Origin: Pseudomonadota bacterium
GTDB taxonomy: Bacteria; Pseudomonadota; Gammaproteobacteria; Burkholderiales; Rhodocyclaceae
Assembly (NCBI GenBank): GCA_018262285.1
Contig: JAGTRX010000002.1
Coordinates: 1-60,528, forward strand
Reading direction: 5' to 3'
Length of the DNA stretch: 60,528 nt
The translations under genes and the position numbers were made by a program. Shown here piece by piece: positions 19,877-27,628 of the stretch. The notes under the pieces are model-generated. The model was not told the origin of the DNA. It did no database searches and saw nothing but the letters and a program-made list of their open reading frames with translations. Each line of letters starts with the position of its first letter. Position 1 is the first letter of the stretch.

Positions 19877-19957
19877 TTCGGCCTCAACGTTCATCAGGAT
19901 GGATAATAGTATTATGCCCGGCTTGCGGCGGGGCGTCGCCTTCATTATCCTGCGTCC

Positions 19958-20797
19958 ATGGAACTCATTCTGATCAGCGGTCTTTCCGGCTCTGGAAAAT
20001 CGGTTGCGCTCAACATGCTGGAAGATGGCGGCTACTACTGCGTCGACAACCTGCCGGCCTCGATGTTGAAAATTCTTGTCCACGAATTGCAGCAATCGGG
20101 CTACGAAAAAATTGCGGTTGCGGTTGATATTCGCAGCGGCAACAGTATCGAGCGTCTGCCAGTGGAAGTTGAAGCGCTGCGACAAAGTGATTTGCGTTTA
20201 CGCCTGATATTTCTCGACGCTCGCGATGAGACTTTGATCAAGCGTTTTTCCGAAACGCGTCGCACGCACCCTTTGGCGGCAAGTGGCCGCTCACTGCAGG
20301 AATCCATCAGCGAGGAGCGCGCTCGGCTCGAAGCGATCGCCGCCCTCGGCCACCGCGTCGACACCAGTGACCTCAAGGCCAACGCTCTGCGTGACTGGGT
20401 GCGGCAGTTTGTCGGGGTCGATCCTGGCGGTGAACTCCTGCTCGTTTTTCAGTCTTTCGGATTCAAGCACGGCATTCCGCTCGACGCCGATCTGGTTTTT
20501 GACGTGCGCTGCCTGCCCAATCCGCACTACGACCCGGTGCTCAGGCCGATGACCGGACGCGATGCCCCAGTGATCGCCTTTCTCGAAGAACACGACGAAG
20601 TGCGGCAAATGGGCAACGACATCCGCCATTTTGTCAGCACCTGGCAGGCGGCCTACAGTTCCGATGGTCGCAGCACCCTGACGGTTGCGGTTGGTTGTAC
20701 CGGCGGCCAGCACCGCTCGGTCTATCTGACCGAATGGCTGGGGCGTGAATTTTCGCGGCACAGCAAGGTGCTGATCCGGCACCGATTTCTGGCGTGA
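19958..20797 (+). CDS. rapZ: RNase adapter RapZ / nucleotide-binding protein
   Basis: In Escherichia coli RapZ delivers the small RNA GlmZ to RNase E and so tunes glucosamine-6-phosphate synthase. 279 residues: N-terminal P-loop domain with Walker A ISGLSGSGKS (G8-S15) and Walker B-like LRLIFLDA, and the C-terminal domain with DVRCLPNPHYDPVLRP, GCTGGQHRSVYL and KVLIRHR. All are diagnostic for RapZ/YvcJ. Whether the GlmZ pathway exists here cannot be seen. Its TGA overlaps the next gene's GTG (GTGA), starting a chain of overlapping genes. Confidence 0.96.
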   Translation: MELILISGLSGSGKSVALNMLEDGGYYCVDNLPASMLKILVHELQQSGYEKIAVAVDIRSGNSIERLPVEVEALRQSDLRLRLIFLDARDETLIKRFSETRRTHPLAASGRSLQESISEERARLEAIAALGHRVDTSDLKANALRDWVRQFVGVDPGGELLLVFQSFGFKHGIPLDADLVFDVRCLPNPHYDPVLRPMTGRDAPVIAFLEEHDEVRQMGNDIRHFVSTWQAAYSSDGRSTLTVAVGCTGGQHRSVYLTEWLGREFSRHSKVLIRHRFLA

Positions 20798-21171
20798 AGG
20801 CTTGGCTCAGTCTGGTCAAGCCCGGCGACATTGGGCTGGTCTTGCTGGTGGCCGGCGCAATCGGCATGACCCTCCCAACACTCTGGCAGGGCGGGTTGGC
20901 GGAGCGGGCAGTCATTCGTCAGGGCGGCAAATTGTTTACCGAACTTGATCTGCAATCCCGGCGTACCGTCAACATTCCCGGCCCGCTGGGGACGACCGTC
21001 GTTGCCATTGAGCCGGGGCGGGCGCGTGTCGTCTCCGATCCGGGCCCGCGCCAATATTGCGTGCGTCAGGGCTGGTTGCAGCGCCCCGGCGAAATCGCCA
21101 TTTGTGCCCCGAATGAAGTCAGTCTCGCCATTACCGGCCGCGCCCGCATGTATGACTCACTCAGTTATTGA
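20794..21171 (+). CDS. NusG domain II-containing protein
   Basis: 125 residues: one N-terminal membrane helix (about 10-30, GDIGLVLLVAGAIGMTLPTLW) and a soluble NusG-domain-II-like barrel (about 40-125) ending AICAPNEVSLAITG. Proteins of this build commonly sit beside the Gx transporter gene, as here; the job of the pair is not established. Two cysteines (QYCVRQGW and AICAPNE) are the known conserved pair in the family and could form a disulfide. GTG start overlapping the rapZ stop; the gene in turn overlaps the next by 20 bases. Confidence 0.82.
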   Translation: MKAWLSLVKPGDIGLVLLVAGAIGMTLPTLWQGGLAERAVIRQGGKLFTELDLQSRRTVNIPGPLGTTVVAIEPGRARVVSDPGPRQYCVRQGWLQRPGEIAICAPNEVSLAITGRARMYDSLSY

Positions 21172-21679
21172 AATCCGCATCAGCGCGGAAGATCATCGCA
21201 TCGCCAGGCTGGCTGCTGCTGCCGTCGGGCTGTCGCTGCTTGATGCTGCCATTCCGACGCCGCTGCCCGGCGTCAAACCGGGGCTGGCCAATATCATCAC
21301 GCTCTACGTCCTCGCCCGTCATGGCTGGCAGGCGGCAGCCTGGGTCACAGGGCTGCGCGTTGTGGTTGGCGCCCTCCTGCTCGGGCAATTCCTCGCCCCC
21401 GGTTTTTTCCTGTCGCTGGCAGGAGCCGTAGTGAGTCTGAGCGTCCTGGCCTTGGCGATTCGTTTGCCAAAGCGCTGGTTTGGTCCGGTGAGCTGGAGCA
21501 TACTGGCGGCACTTGCCCATATTGGCGGCCAACTGTTATTCGCCCGCCTGTGGCTGATTCCGCATAACGGAGTTTTCTTGCTGGCGCCCATCCTTGCGGC
21601 AACAGCGCTTTTTTTCGGTACCATGAATGGTCTCATCGTCGCCCGCCTGCTCAATGACGCCAAGTCCACAACGCCCTGA
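21152..21679 (+). CDS. Gx transporter family membrane protein (HepT/Hpre diP synthase component I-like)
   Basis: 175 residues with about five membrane helices after a short polar start ([20 protein letters not shown]). The glycine-rich [20 protein letters not shown] and [20 protein letters not shown] (in two runs: [25 protein letters not shown]) match the Gx transporter family, once annotated as heptaprenyl diphosphate synthase component I. Substrate not known. The ATG at 21152 lies inside the 3' end of the previous gene (20-base overlap) and its own 3' end overlaps ubiX by 26 bases, an unusually tight packing that argues for coupled expression. Confidence 0.82.
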   Translation: MTHSVIEIRISAEDHRIARLAAAAVGLSLLDAAIPTPLPGVKPGLANIITLYVLARHGWQAAAWVTGLRVVVGALLLGQFLAPGFFLSLAGAVVSLSVLALAIRLPKRWFGPVSWSILAALAHIGGQLLFARLWLIPHNGVFLLAPILAATALFFGTMNGLIVARLLNDAKSTTP

Positions 21680-22283
21680 ATCGATCTGTCTGGCCTTCAC
21701 CGGCGCTTCCGGCATGGCCTACGGGCTGCGCCTGCTCGATTGTCTGCTGGCGGCCGATTGCCGGGTATCTCTCGTCTACTCATCGGCGGCGCAACTGGTG
21801 GCGCGGCAGGAAAGCAAGCTGGAATTGCCCGCCGCGCCGTCAAGAGGGCGGACAGCGCTGCTTGAGCGTCTCGGTCGCGATGAAAGCACGGCGTTGCAAG
21901 TCTACGATGTCGAGGACTGGAAAGCGCCGATGGCCTCCGGCTCCAATCCACCACGGGCGATGGTGGTTTGCCCCTGCACCATGGGAACCCTCGCCGCCAT
22001 CGCGGCCGGCATGGCTGACAACCTGATCGAACGCGCGGCAGATGTGGTGATGAAGGAAGGCCGCAAGCTCATCCTGGTGCCGCGTGAGACGCCGTTTTCC
22101 GTCATCCACCTTGAAAACATGCTGCGCCTGGCGCGTGCTGGCGTCGTCATCCTGCCGCCCAATCCCGGCTTTTATCAGCAGCCGCAAAATGTGGGCGAGA
22201 TGGTTGATTTCGTCGTCGCCCGCATTCTCGATCAACTGTCGGTGCCGCACACCCTGGCGCCGCGCTGGGGTGAGGAGCACTGA
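21654..22283 (+). CDS. ubiX: Flavin prenyltransferase UbiX
   Basis: Makes prenylated FMN, the cofactor of the UbiD decarboxylase in ubiquinone synthesis. 209 residues, slightly longer than typical (about 190), with [19 protein letters not shown] at the start, [21 protein letters not shown] (read in two parts: [30 protein letters not shown]), [17 protein letters not shown] and [19 protein letters not shown]. The ATG at 21654 gives a short extra N-terminus compared with relatives. ubiX here is separated from ubiD. TGATG overlap with the Lon-like gene. Confidence 0.95.
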   Translation: MTPSPQRPESICLAFTGASGMAYGLRLLDCLLAADCRVSLVYSSAAQLVARQESKLELPAAPSRGRTALLERLGRDESTALQVYDVEDWKAPMASGSNPPRAMVVCPCTMGTLAAIAAGMADNLIERAADVVMKEGRKLILVPRETPFSVIHLENMLRLARAGVVILPPNPGFYQQPQNVGEMVDFVVARILDQLSVPHTLAPRWGEEH

Positions 22284-22903
22284 TGGGATTCTTCAGTTTT
22301 TTGCATCGTCCGCAAACGCCGCAGGAACAAGTCATTCCGCTTTTTCCGCTCAACACCGTGCTCTTTCCGGGCGGCATTCTCGGCCTCAAGGTTTTTGAGC
22401 CGCGCTATCTCGACATGACTGCGGTTTGCCTGCGCGAAAAAACGGCTTTTGGTATTTGTCTGGTTTCTGGCCGACAGGAAGACGATGTGTTGGCAACCCA
22501 TCCGGTCGGCACCATGGCCTGGATCAGCCAGGCCGATATGGAGCAGGCTGGTATCCTGATGCTCACCGTGCACGGCCGCGAACGCTTTCGCATCCTCGAA
22601 ACCACGCGCCAGGAAGACGGACTCCTGCGCGCCCGCGTTCAGTTGCTCACACCAGCTGAAAAAGTGTCGATGCCGCCCGAACGCAATCGTCTGCTGCCGC
22701 TGCTGACGCGTATCGTTAGCGACCTGGGTTCAGAAAAAGTGGTCGAACCCTACGACTTTGAAGACGCCGAGTGGGTTGGCTTCCGACTCACCGAAGTGCT
22801 GCCGGTGCAGAATCTTGCCAAACAGAAACTGCTCGAACTCGACGACGCTTTGGAGCGTCTGGAAATTCTGGAAAAGTATCTTGATCAAAAGAAATTGCTG
22901 TAG
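22283..22903 (+). CDS. Lon N-terminal (LON/PUA-like) substrate-binding domain protein
   Basis: 206 residues with the stand-alone Lon protease N-terminal domain: VIPLFPLNTVLFPGGILGLKVFEPRYLDM (seen as PLFPLNTVLFPGGIL and KVFEPRYLDM), LMLTVHGRERFRI and the C-terminal helix VQNLAKQKLLELDDALERLEIL. There is no AAA or protease domain. Members of this family are found in many proteobacteria with unassigned roles, possibly substrate binding. The ATG at 22283 shares its A with the ubiX stop (TGATG). Confidence 0.9.
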   Translation: MGFFSFLHRPQTPQEQVIPLFPLNTVLFPGGILGLKVFEPRYLDMTAVCLREKTAFGICLVSGRQEDDVLATHPVGTMAWISQADMEQAGILMLTVHGRERFRILETTRQEDGLLRARVQLLTPAEKVSMPPERNRLLPLLTRIVSDLGSEKVVEPYDFEDAEWVGFRLTEVLPVQNLAKQKLLELDDALERLEILEKYLDQKKLL

Positions 22904-23360
22904 AGAAAACTGCGGTCTGTCCCCTGTTTTCGCCGTGGTCTGCACCCTGTTTCTTCTGTTGTTACCGATGACCGCCTCGGCTTTTTGTTTCGAGCGTGCT
23001 GAAGCCACCTATGGCATCCATCGCGATTTATTGCGGGCGATTGCCCAGCAGGAATCGAGTCTCAATCCGGCAGCGATCAACAAGAACGCCAATGGCTCAG
23101 TCGATGTCGGGCTGATGCAGATTAACTCGCAATGGTGGCCGCGCCTGACCCGGGCCGGCTTCGATACTGCCTGGTTGCTTGATCCTTGCTACAACGTCAT
23201 GTTCGGTTCCTGGATACTGGCGCAGAACGTGGCGCGGCGCGGCATGACCTGGGAAGCGGTGGGCGCCTACCATTCGCCGACCGACTGGCGTGCTCGGCAG
23301 TATTCGGTGCAGATCGCCGGGCGGCTGGCAAAAATCCTGCGGCAACCGCCAAAACAATAA
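22881..23360 (+). CDS. Lytic transglycosylase (IagB/VirB1/PilT type), probable pilus-assembly muramidase
   Basis: SLT-domain enzyme that cuts peptidoglycan so that secretion or pilus machines can pass; in the R64 thin-pilus locus the corresponding gene is pilT. The domain opens with the catalytic E in AIAQQESSLNPAAINK, followed by GLMQINSQWWPRL, the conserved DPCYNVMFGSWIL and VGAYHSP. A signal peptide (LFLLLLPMTASA) precedes FCFERAEATYGI. The start is uncertain: TTG at 22881 gives a charged n-region and a GGAAAAG ribosome site; GTG at 22935 gives a shorter signal with none. Position next to the pilus genes supports the role. Confidence 0.85.
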   Translation: MIKRNCCRENCGLSPVFAVVCTLFLLLLPMTASAFCFERAEATYGIHRDLLRAIAQQESSLNPAAINKNANGSVDVGLMQINSQWWPRLTRAGFDTAWLLDPCYNVMFGSWILAQNVARRGMTWEAVGAYHSPTDWRARQYSVQIAGRLAKILRQPPKQ

Positions 23361-23530
23361 GAAAAACAATAAGCTACTAAGGGTTTTCCCTAGATTCAAT
23401 TCTTTGTCAGTTCCTATAGAATTCCCCTCCCTTGGCGGAAATACGCGCTCTGCGTGACAATGAGCATTTTTTGGGTACATAGTACGGCCTTGGACAGCTT
23501 GGGTGTTCCAGCGCAGTGAGGATCTTATCG
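23361..23530. promoter_or_regulatory. Region upstream of the pilus gene set
   Basis: 170 bases between the transglycosylase and the TcpQ-like gene, the largest gap before the pilus run. A small inverted repeat with a 4-base stem (AGGG TTTT CCCT, about 23378-23395) lies at its left end and is not followed by a convincing T-run. Possible -35 words (TTGTCA near 23404, TTGGCG at 23432) lack a well-placed -10. A promoter for the long pilus operon is expected here, but I cannot place it. Confidence 0.25.
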
Positions 23531-24166
23531 ATGAAACGAGTGATTAGCGTTGCCGCTTTGGCCTTGCTGGCAACGACCACGCTGGCGGCGGATTGCCCGC
23601 CGGTGGCGGAGTACAGGGTTGGGAACATTTCTTACCGGGCGCGACCGATGCAGCAGTCTCTGGATCACCTGCTGCGTGCGACGCCCTACAAAGGCGTGGT
23701 TGAGGCCAGGGCAGAAGTGGTGGTCAAGGCACGTCGTCTGGCCGGATCGCTTTCCCGTTCGCTCGATGCACTGGCGGTGCAGGCCGGCACCCGCTGGCGG
23801 CAAGAGGGTTGTGTATTGCGCTTTTCTGCCAAGGCCGCCGACGTTGTGGCCAGGCCGCTGGCGGCAGCGCCCAGAGTGACCGAGGTTGTGGCCGAAGCGG
23901 CCAAACCGGCGGCGGCCGTGTGGACGCTCAGAGCCGATGTGCCAATTCATTTGCAATTTGCCGAATGGGCGAGGCGCGCTGGCTGGCATTTTGAATGGAA
24001 GCTGGAAAAGAGCTGGATTGTTCCGGCCACAGCACAATTTTCCGGAACTTTTGATGAAGTCCTGTCGCAGGCTGTGGAAGGACTCTACGCGCAAGGCAAG
24101 CCGGTGCGGCTGATCATTTGGGAAGGCAATCGTTTTGCGGAGATCGTCGATGTCGATGCCAAGTAA
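23531..24166 (+). CDS. TcpQ/PilL-like thin-pilus assembly protein
   Basis: 211 residues with a signal peptide (MKRVISVAALALLATTTLA) and a C-terminal TcpQ/PilL-type domain (about 135-205): WTLRADVPIHLQFAEWARRAGWHFEW (as WTLRADVPIHLQF and WARRAGWHFEW), IVPATAQFSGTFDEVLSQAVEGLYAQG (as FSGTFDEVLSQAVE) and VRLIIWEGNRF. This domain binds secretins in type IVb pilus systems. GAGG lies 9 bases before the ATG. The next gene overlaps by 17 bases. Gene symbol left open because PilL of R64 is larger. Confidence 0.8.
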   Translation: MKRVISVAALALLATTTLAADCPPVAEYRVGNISYRARPMQQSLDHLLRATPYKGVVEARAEVVVKARRLAGSLSRSLDALAVQAGTRWRQEGCVLRFSAKAADVVARPLAAAPRVTEVVAEAAKPAAAVWTLRADVPIHLQFAEWARRAGWHFEWKLEKSWIVPATAQFSGTFDEVLSQAVEGLYAQGKPVRLIIWEGNRFAEIVDVDAK

Positions 24167-25805
24167 AAAACTCATTCTGGTTGGCTTGGCGGCGGTGCTG
24201 CTGGCGGGTTGCGCCACGTTCGAGGAAGTCGGCAAGAAAATCGCCGGTTCGCAAGTCAAGGCTGACGAAGCGCTGGCGCAGCAAAGCCAGATGCGCCGCA
24301 CCGGCGCGGTGGTGCGCATGCCGGGTGCCAAACTGGCGGGTGATGAGGTGATGGTCAAACAGTCCGGCCAATTGCCGCCCCTGTTTTCGCGACCCTTCTC
24401 CTATCTGTCAGCCCACCAGCCGCTTTCAGCCGTATTGGGTGAAATTGGCCGGCGAACCGGCGTCGGCACCGCCATTCAGCCCGCCGAAACCGGAGGCGCC
24501 ACAACAAGCCCGGCTGCGCCTGCAAACGCGAACATGCCCAGTTTTTCGGGCGGACAGGATGCGCCAATTGCGGTCGACTGGAGTGGCGATCTCAAGGGGC
24601 TACTCGATTATCTGGCGACATCGACCAAGATGTTCTGGAAATACGAGGATGGCCGGATTTATTTCTTCAAGACGGAAACCCGCAGCTTTCATGTCTTCCT
24701 GCCTGCCGGCAAGCGCACGATCAAATCGTCGATTTCGCTCTCCGGCAACGCCAGTAGTAGCGGTAGCGGAAGCAGCGGGAGTAGTGGCACGACCAGTGGC
24801 TCTTCCGGGTCTTCGGGCGGTTCAAGTTCAGGCACTGTCGATGTGGCCTCCAACATGGAAATTGATGCCTACGACGCCATTATCAAGTCGGTGCAGACCA
24901 TTGTTTCAGCAGCAGAAGGCGCGCCGGCATCCGGCACGCAAAGCGGCGCCTCTTCGAGCAATGGTGGCGCGGCCAGTTCAAAGAATGTCGTGGCCAACCC
25001 GGCGCTTGGCATCATTACCGTGACGGCTACCCCGGCCATTCTCGACCGGGTGGGCAGCTACGTGCGCAGTATCAACGAGCGCTTTGCACAGAATGTGATG
25101 ATCGGCGTGAAAATTTATAACCTGACGGTCAATAAGGGCGTCAATGCGGGTGCTTCGCTCACCCTGGCTTATCAGGATGTGGCGAAGAAATATGGTGCGG
25201 TGCTGACGGGTGCGCCCAATCTCGCACCACTCAATGGCGGCACGGCCGGGACTATGGTGGTGGATAAACTGGCCGGTAGCAAATTCACGGGTTCGCAGCT
25301 GATTGTGCAGGCGCTGGAACAGATTGGCGACGTGCAGTATGTCACTTCCGGTCAGGTGATCGCTGCCAACGGCCAGCCCAGCCCCTTGCAGGTGGCGACG
25401 GAATACACTTATGTGGCTTCACGCACGAATACGCCGGCTTCGCTCACGAGTCCGGCAGTCTCGGGGGTGACACCGGGATCGCGCACAGTTGGCTTTACCG
25501 CCAATTTTTTGCCGCTGATTTTGGGCGACAATCGCATTATGCTGCAGTACCAGATCAATTTGTCCGCGCTGCTTAGCCTGGAAACCTTCGGAGCCGGAAA
25601 TGATGCAATTCAGATTCCCAAGGTGTCAACGCAAAGTCTGCAGCAGCAGGCCTTTGTCAAAGATGGGCAGTCCATTGTGCTCCTTGGTTTTGAGCAGGAG
25701 CGTGCGACTTCGGACAAGGCCAACGGTCTCACAGGTATCAGCCGCAACGCCGGTTCGGAACGCAACCTGATGGTCATCGTCATGGAGGTCTACAGTGGCA
25801 AATAA
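24150..25805 (+). CDS. pilN: Type IVb pilus secretin PilN, lipoprotein
   Basis: Outer-membrane ring through which the thin pilus leaves the cell. 551 residues: lipobox LAGC (near residue 18), N-domains (PLSAVLGEIGRRTGVGTA, then the DLKGLLDYLATSTKMFWKY domain), a long Ser/Gly-rich loop (about 200-235) and the C-terminal secretin beta domain with VTSGQVIAANGQPSPLQV, IQIPKVSTQSLQQQAFVKDGQSIVLLG and MVIVMEV. It matches the PilN/BfpB type rather than PulD. Start at ATG 24150 with GGAG 8 bases upstream. PilN secretin genes of R64 are likewise followed by pilO, pilP and pilQ-type genes. Confidence 0.88.
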   Translation: MSMPSKKLILVGLAAVLLAGCATFEEVGKKIAGSQVKADEALAQQSQMRRTGAVVRMPGAKLAGDEVMVKQSGQLPPLFSRPFSYLSAHQPLSAVLGEIGRRTGVGTAIQPAETGGATTSPAAPANANMPSFSGGQDAPIAVDWSGDLKGLLDYLATSTKMFWKYEDGRIYFFKTETRSFHVFLPAGKRTIKSSISLSGNASSSGSGSSGSSGTTSGSSGSSGGSSSGTVDVASNMEIDAYDAIIKSVQTIVSAAEGAPASGTQSGASSSNGGAASSKNVVANPALGIITVTATPAILDRVGSYVRSINERFAQNVMIGVKIYNLTVNKGVNAGASLTLAYQDVAKKYGAVLTGAPNLAPLNGGTAGTMVVDKLAGSKFTGSQLIVQALEQIGDVQYVTSGQVIAANGQPSPLQVATEYTYVASRTNTPASLTSPAVSGVTPGSRTVGFTANFLPLILGDNRIMLQYQINLSALLSLETFGAGNDAIQIPKVSTQSLQQQAFVKDGQSIVLLGFEQERATSDKANGLTGISRNAGSERNLMVIVMEVYSGK

Positions 25806-26316
25806 ATTCTCCTGGCTGCTGCTGGCCATCCTTCCCGCCAGTGTTCTTGCGCAGCAGGTCGCGACGACACAGCCCGTCGCGCAGCCCAATTATCTTGACG
25901 AAATGGCGAAGATCGATGCCCAGATCGCCTATATCCAGAAGCAGAATGAGTTGAAGGAAGCTCTGAAAAATTCTTCCGGCAATGAAGGGTTGCCCAAAGT
26001 GGTTTCCATCCTGGTCGATGAAAAGGGTGGGGCGGCGCAAGTCATTTACGATTCCGGCATCGTGCGCTGGCTCAAGAGCGGCGATGTGCTGGCCGATGGT
26101 GTCAAGGTGCTGGCGATTAACAAGTCCTCGGTGCTGGTCGGCGCTGGCGAACGGCAGTTCCGGCTCGCTTTTGCTTCGCCCAAGGCGGGCGCAGCGACGG
26201 CCAACAGCGGCATGATGCCGCCGCTACCCAATATCAACATCCCCATGCCCTTGCCGCCTTCGGCTTCGCCGCCGGCAGCTTCTGCTGCGCCAGTGATACC
26301 CGCCGCAGCCAAATGA
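25795..26316 (+). CDS. pilP: Type IV pilus biogenesis protein PilP (R64 type)
   Basis: 173-residue exported protein: signal peptide (FSWLLLAILPASVLA), a helical segment (MAKIDAQIAYIQKQNELKEAL), then a small beta domain (VVSILVDEKGGAAQVIYDSGIVRW, LKSGDVLADGVKVLAINKSSVLV, in short runs) of the GspC/PilP type that couples inner-membrane components to the secretin, and a Pro/Ala-rich tail. GTG start at 25795 preceded by GGAGG at 6 bases; it overlaps the pilN stop. In R64 pilP follows pilN as well. Confidence 0.75.
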   Translation: MANKFSWLLLAILPASVLAQQVATTQPVAQPNYLDEMAKIDAQIAYIQKQNELKEALKNSSGNEGLPKVVSILVDEKGGAAQVIYDSGIVRWLKSGDVLADGVKVLAINKSSVLVGAGERQFRLAFASPKAGAATANSGMMPPLPNINIPMPLPPSASPPAASAAPVIPAAAK

Positions 26317-26364
26317 ATGGCATGAACATTTTTTTCTGCGACCTTGCCCTCTCCCCCGACCCCG

Positions 26365-26380
26365 CTCCCGCGCGCGGGAG
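26365..26380. repeat. Short GC-rich dispersed-repeat fragment with perfect palindrome
   Basis: CTCCCGCGCGCGGGAG is a perfect 16-base palindrome inside the 88-base gap between pilP and pilO. The flanking CCCTCTCCCCCGACCC resembles the common proteobacterial repeat in which a CCCTCTCCCC arm is followed by a CTCCCGCG...CGCGGGAG hairpin. It is the only sizeable gap inside the pilus run before the pilin gene and could act as a RNA stability or attenuation hairpin. No T-run follows. Confidence 0.5.
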
Positions 26381-26404
26381 TGGTGAGCATGCTGAGGCTG
26401 CTTG

Positions 26405-27628
26405 ATGCGGATTCTCAATAATTCTTCCATCGTCGTCGGCATCGAGTGGACGCTGCACGAATCGCTGGCGCAGGCCAAGAAAGCAGCGGGCGGCAAGAAG
26501 AAAGTGCTGGTCGCCCGCAAGGTCATTTCGGGCGAATGTGTGCAGGGTATTTGTGCTGCGCCGCCCAAGGCCAAAAAGTTACAGGCCGGTGCGCTGCTGG
26601 CTGCCGCTGTTGCCGATGATGTGTTGATCTATCACAGCCTGGGCGATGGCAACGCCTGGGTCTGTGCCGTGCGCGAAGGCATCCCCTTGCACGGCTTCGA
26701 CGTGGTGACGGACGAGGATAGCGCTCGCACCGTGCTGGCCGAAGTGATGTCCTATGTGCCGACAGCCGACATTTACGGCGATATTTCTGGTGCCAAGGGT
26801 ACGCTCGAAGAGCTTTTTGCCCAGCTTACCCCGCGCCACAAAAAAGCGGCCGCGCTGACTGTGCCGGAAAGTCCGGTGGTTGTCATTTTGTTGATTGTCG
26901 TTCTGCTTCTGCTCGCCGCCATTGCCGTGTTCGGTTTCCTGCTGCTCAAAAAGCCGGGTCAGGCTTCTGGCTTGCCGCTACAGAATGAGGAAGAGTTGCG
27001 CAAGGCGCGCATCGAATTCGAGGCGCGCGTGGCCGAACAGCGGCGGGTGTTCTGGCATGCCCGTATGCCCGGTCAGCAGTTCGTGCTTTGGTACGACCTT
27101 CTGCGGCAGCAGCCGATTTCGTCGGAGGGCTGGAGCATGGGTGCTTTTCGCTGTGATCCCGAACAGTGCACCGTGACCTGGAAACGTGACCCGCGCGCCC
27201 TGTTGTCGTCGGCCGCACAACTGCCGGGCAAGGCGGGTGCGCCGTCCTTCAATCCGGCGCTGAAAGAGACGGCCACTACTTTTATGCCGCAGAAAACGCC
27301 CGTCGTTGAACACAAGCAGGGGCTGCCCGACATCGACAAATTCCTGGTCGATCTGGGCGTGCGTACCACGCCGGTCAAGCTGACCATCAATCCGTCGCAA
27401 AGCCCGGTTGTGGTTCAGCCGCCTGCCGGAGTGCAGGGGCTGGCGCCGGTGACGCTCGGGCGCGAGGGAGCTTGGCGGCTGGAAAGCAACAATCCCCTGC
27501 TGGTGCCGGAATTTCTGGCCAGAATGGAGTTGCCCGGCATCACCGTCAGCAGCATGGACATCAAAAGCCTGAGTCCGGGGCGGCCATACCGGATTGAACT
27601 GGAGGGACGCTACCGTGTCGGAAATTGA
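26405..27628 (+). CDS. pilO: Type IV pilus accessory protein PilO (PAP_PilO type)
   Basis: 407 residues, bitopic: cytoplasmic actin-like or helical N-terminal part (IVVGIEWTLHES, VLVARKVISGE, HGFDVVTDEDSARTVLAEVMSYV in short runs), one membrane helix (about 160-182, VVVILLIVVLLLLAAIAVFGFLLL in part), and a periplasmic C-terminal domain (FEARVAEQRRVFWHARMPGQQ, VLWYDLLRQQPISSEGWSMGAF) ending in a two-stranded motif. This build and its place before the PilQ ATPase match the pilin accessory protein PilO of R64 and relatives. ATG at 26405 has GAGG 7 bases upstream. Confidence 0.75.
   Translation: MRILNNSSIVVGIEWTLHESLAQAKKAAGGKKKVLVARKVISGECVQGICAAPPKAKKLQAGALLAAAVADDVLIYHSLGDGNAWVCAVREGIPLHGFDVVTDEDSARTVLAEVMSYVPTADIYGDISGAKGTLEELFAQLTPRHKKAAALTVPESPVVVILLIVVLLLLAAIAVFGFLLLKKPGQASGLPLQNEEELRKARIEFEARVAEQRRVFWHARMPGQQFVLWYDLLRQQPISSEGWSMGAFRCDPEQCTVTWKRDPRALLSSAAQLPGKAGAPSFNPALKETATTFMPQKTPVVEHKQGLPDIDKFLVDLGVRTTPVKLTINPSQSPVVVQPPAGVQGLAPVTLGREGAWRLESNNPLLVPEFLARMELPGITVSSMDIKSLSPGRPYRIELEGRYRVGN

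Noticed and set aside
23425-23460. Sigma-54 promoter upstream of the pilus set (TTGGC...)
   Set aside because: No TTGC at the -12 distance; only the -24-like half fits.
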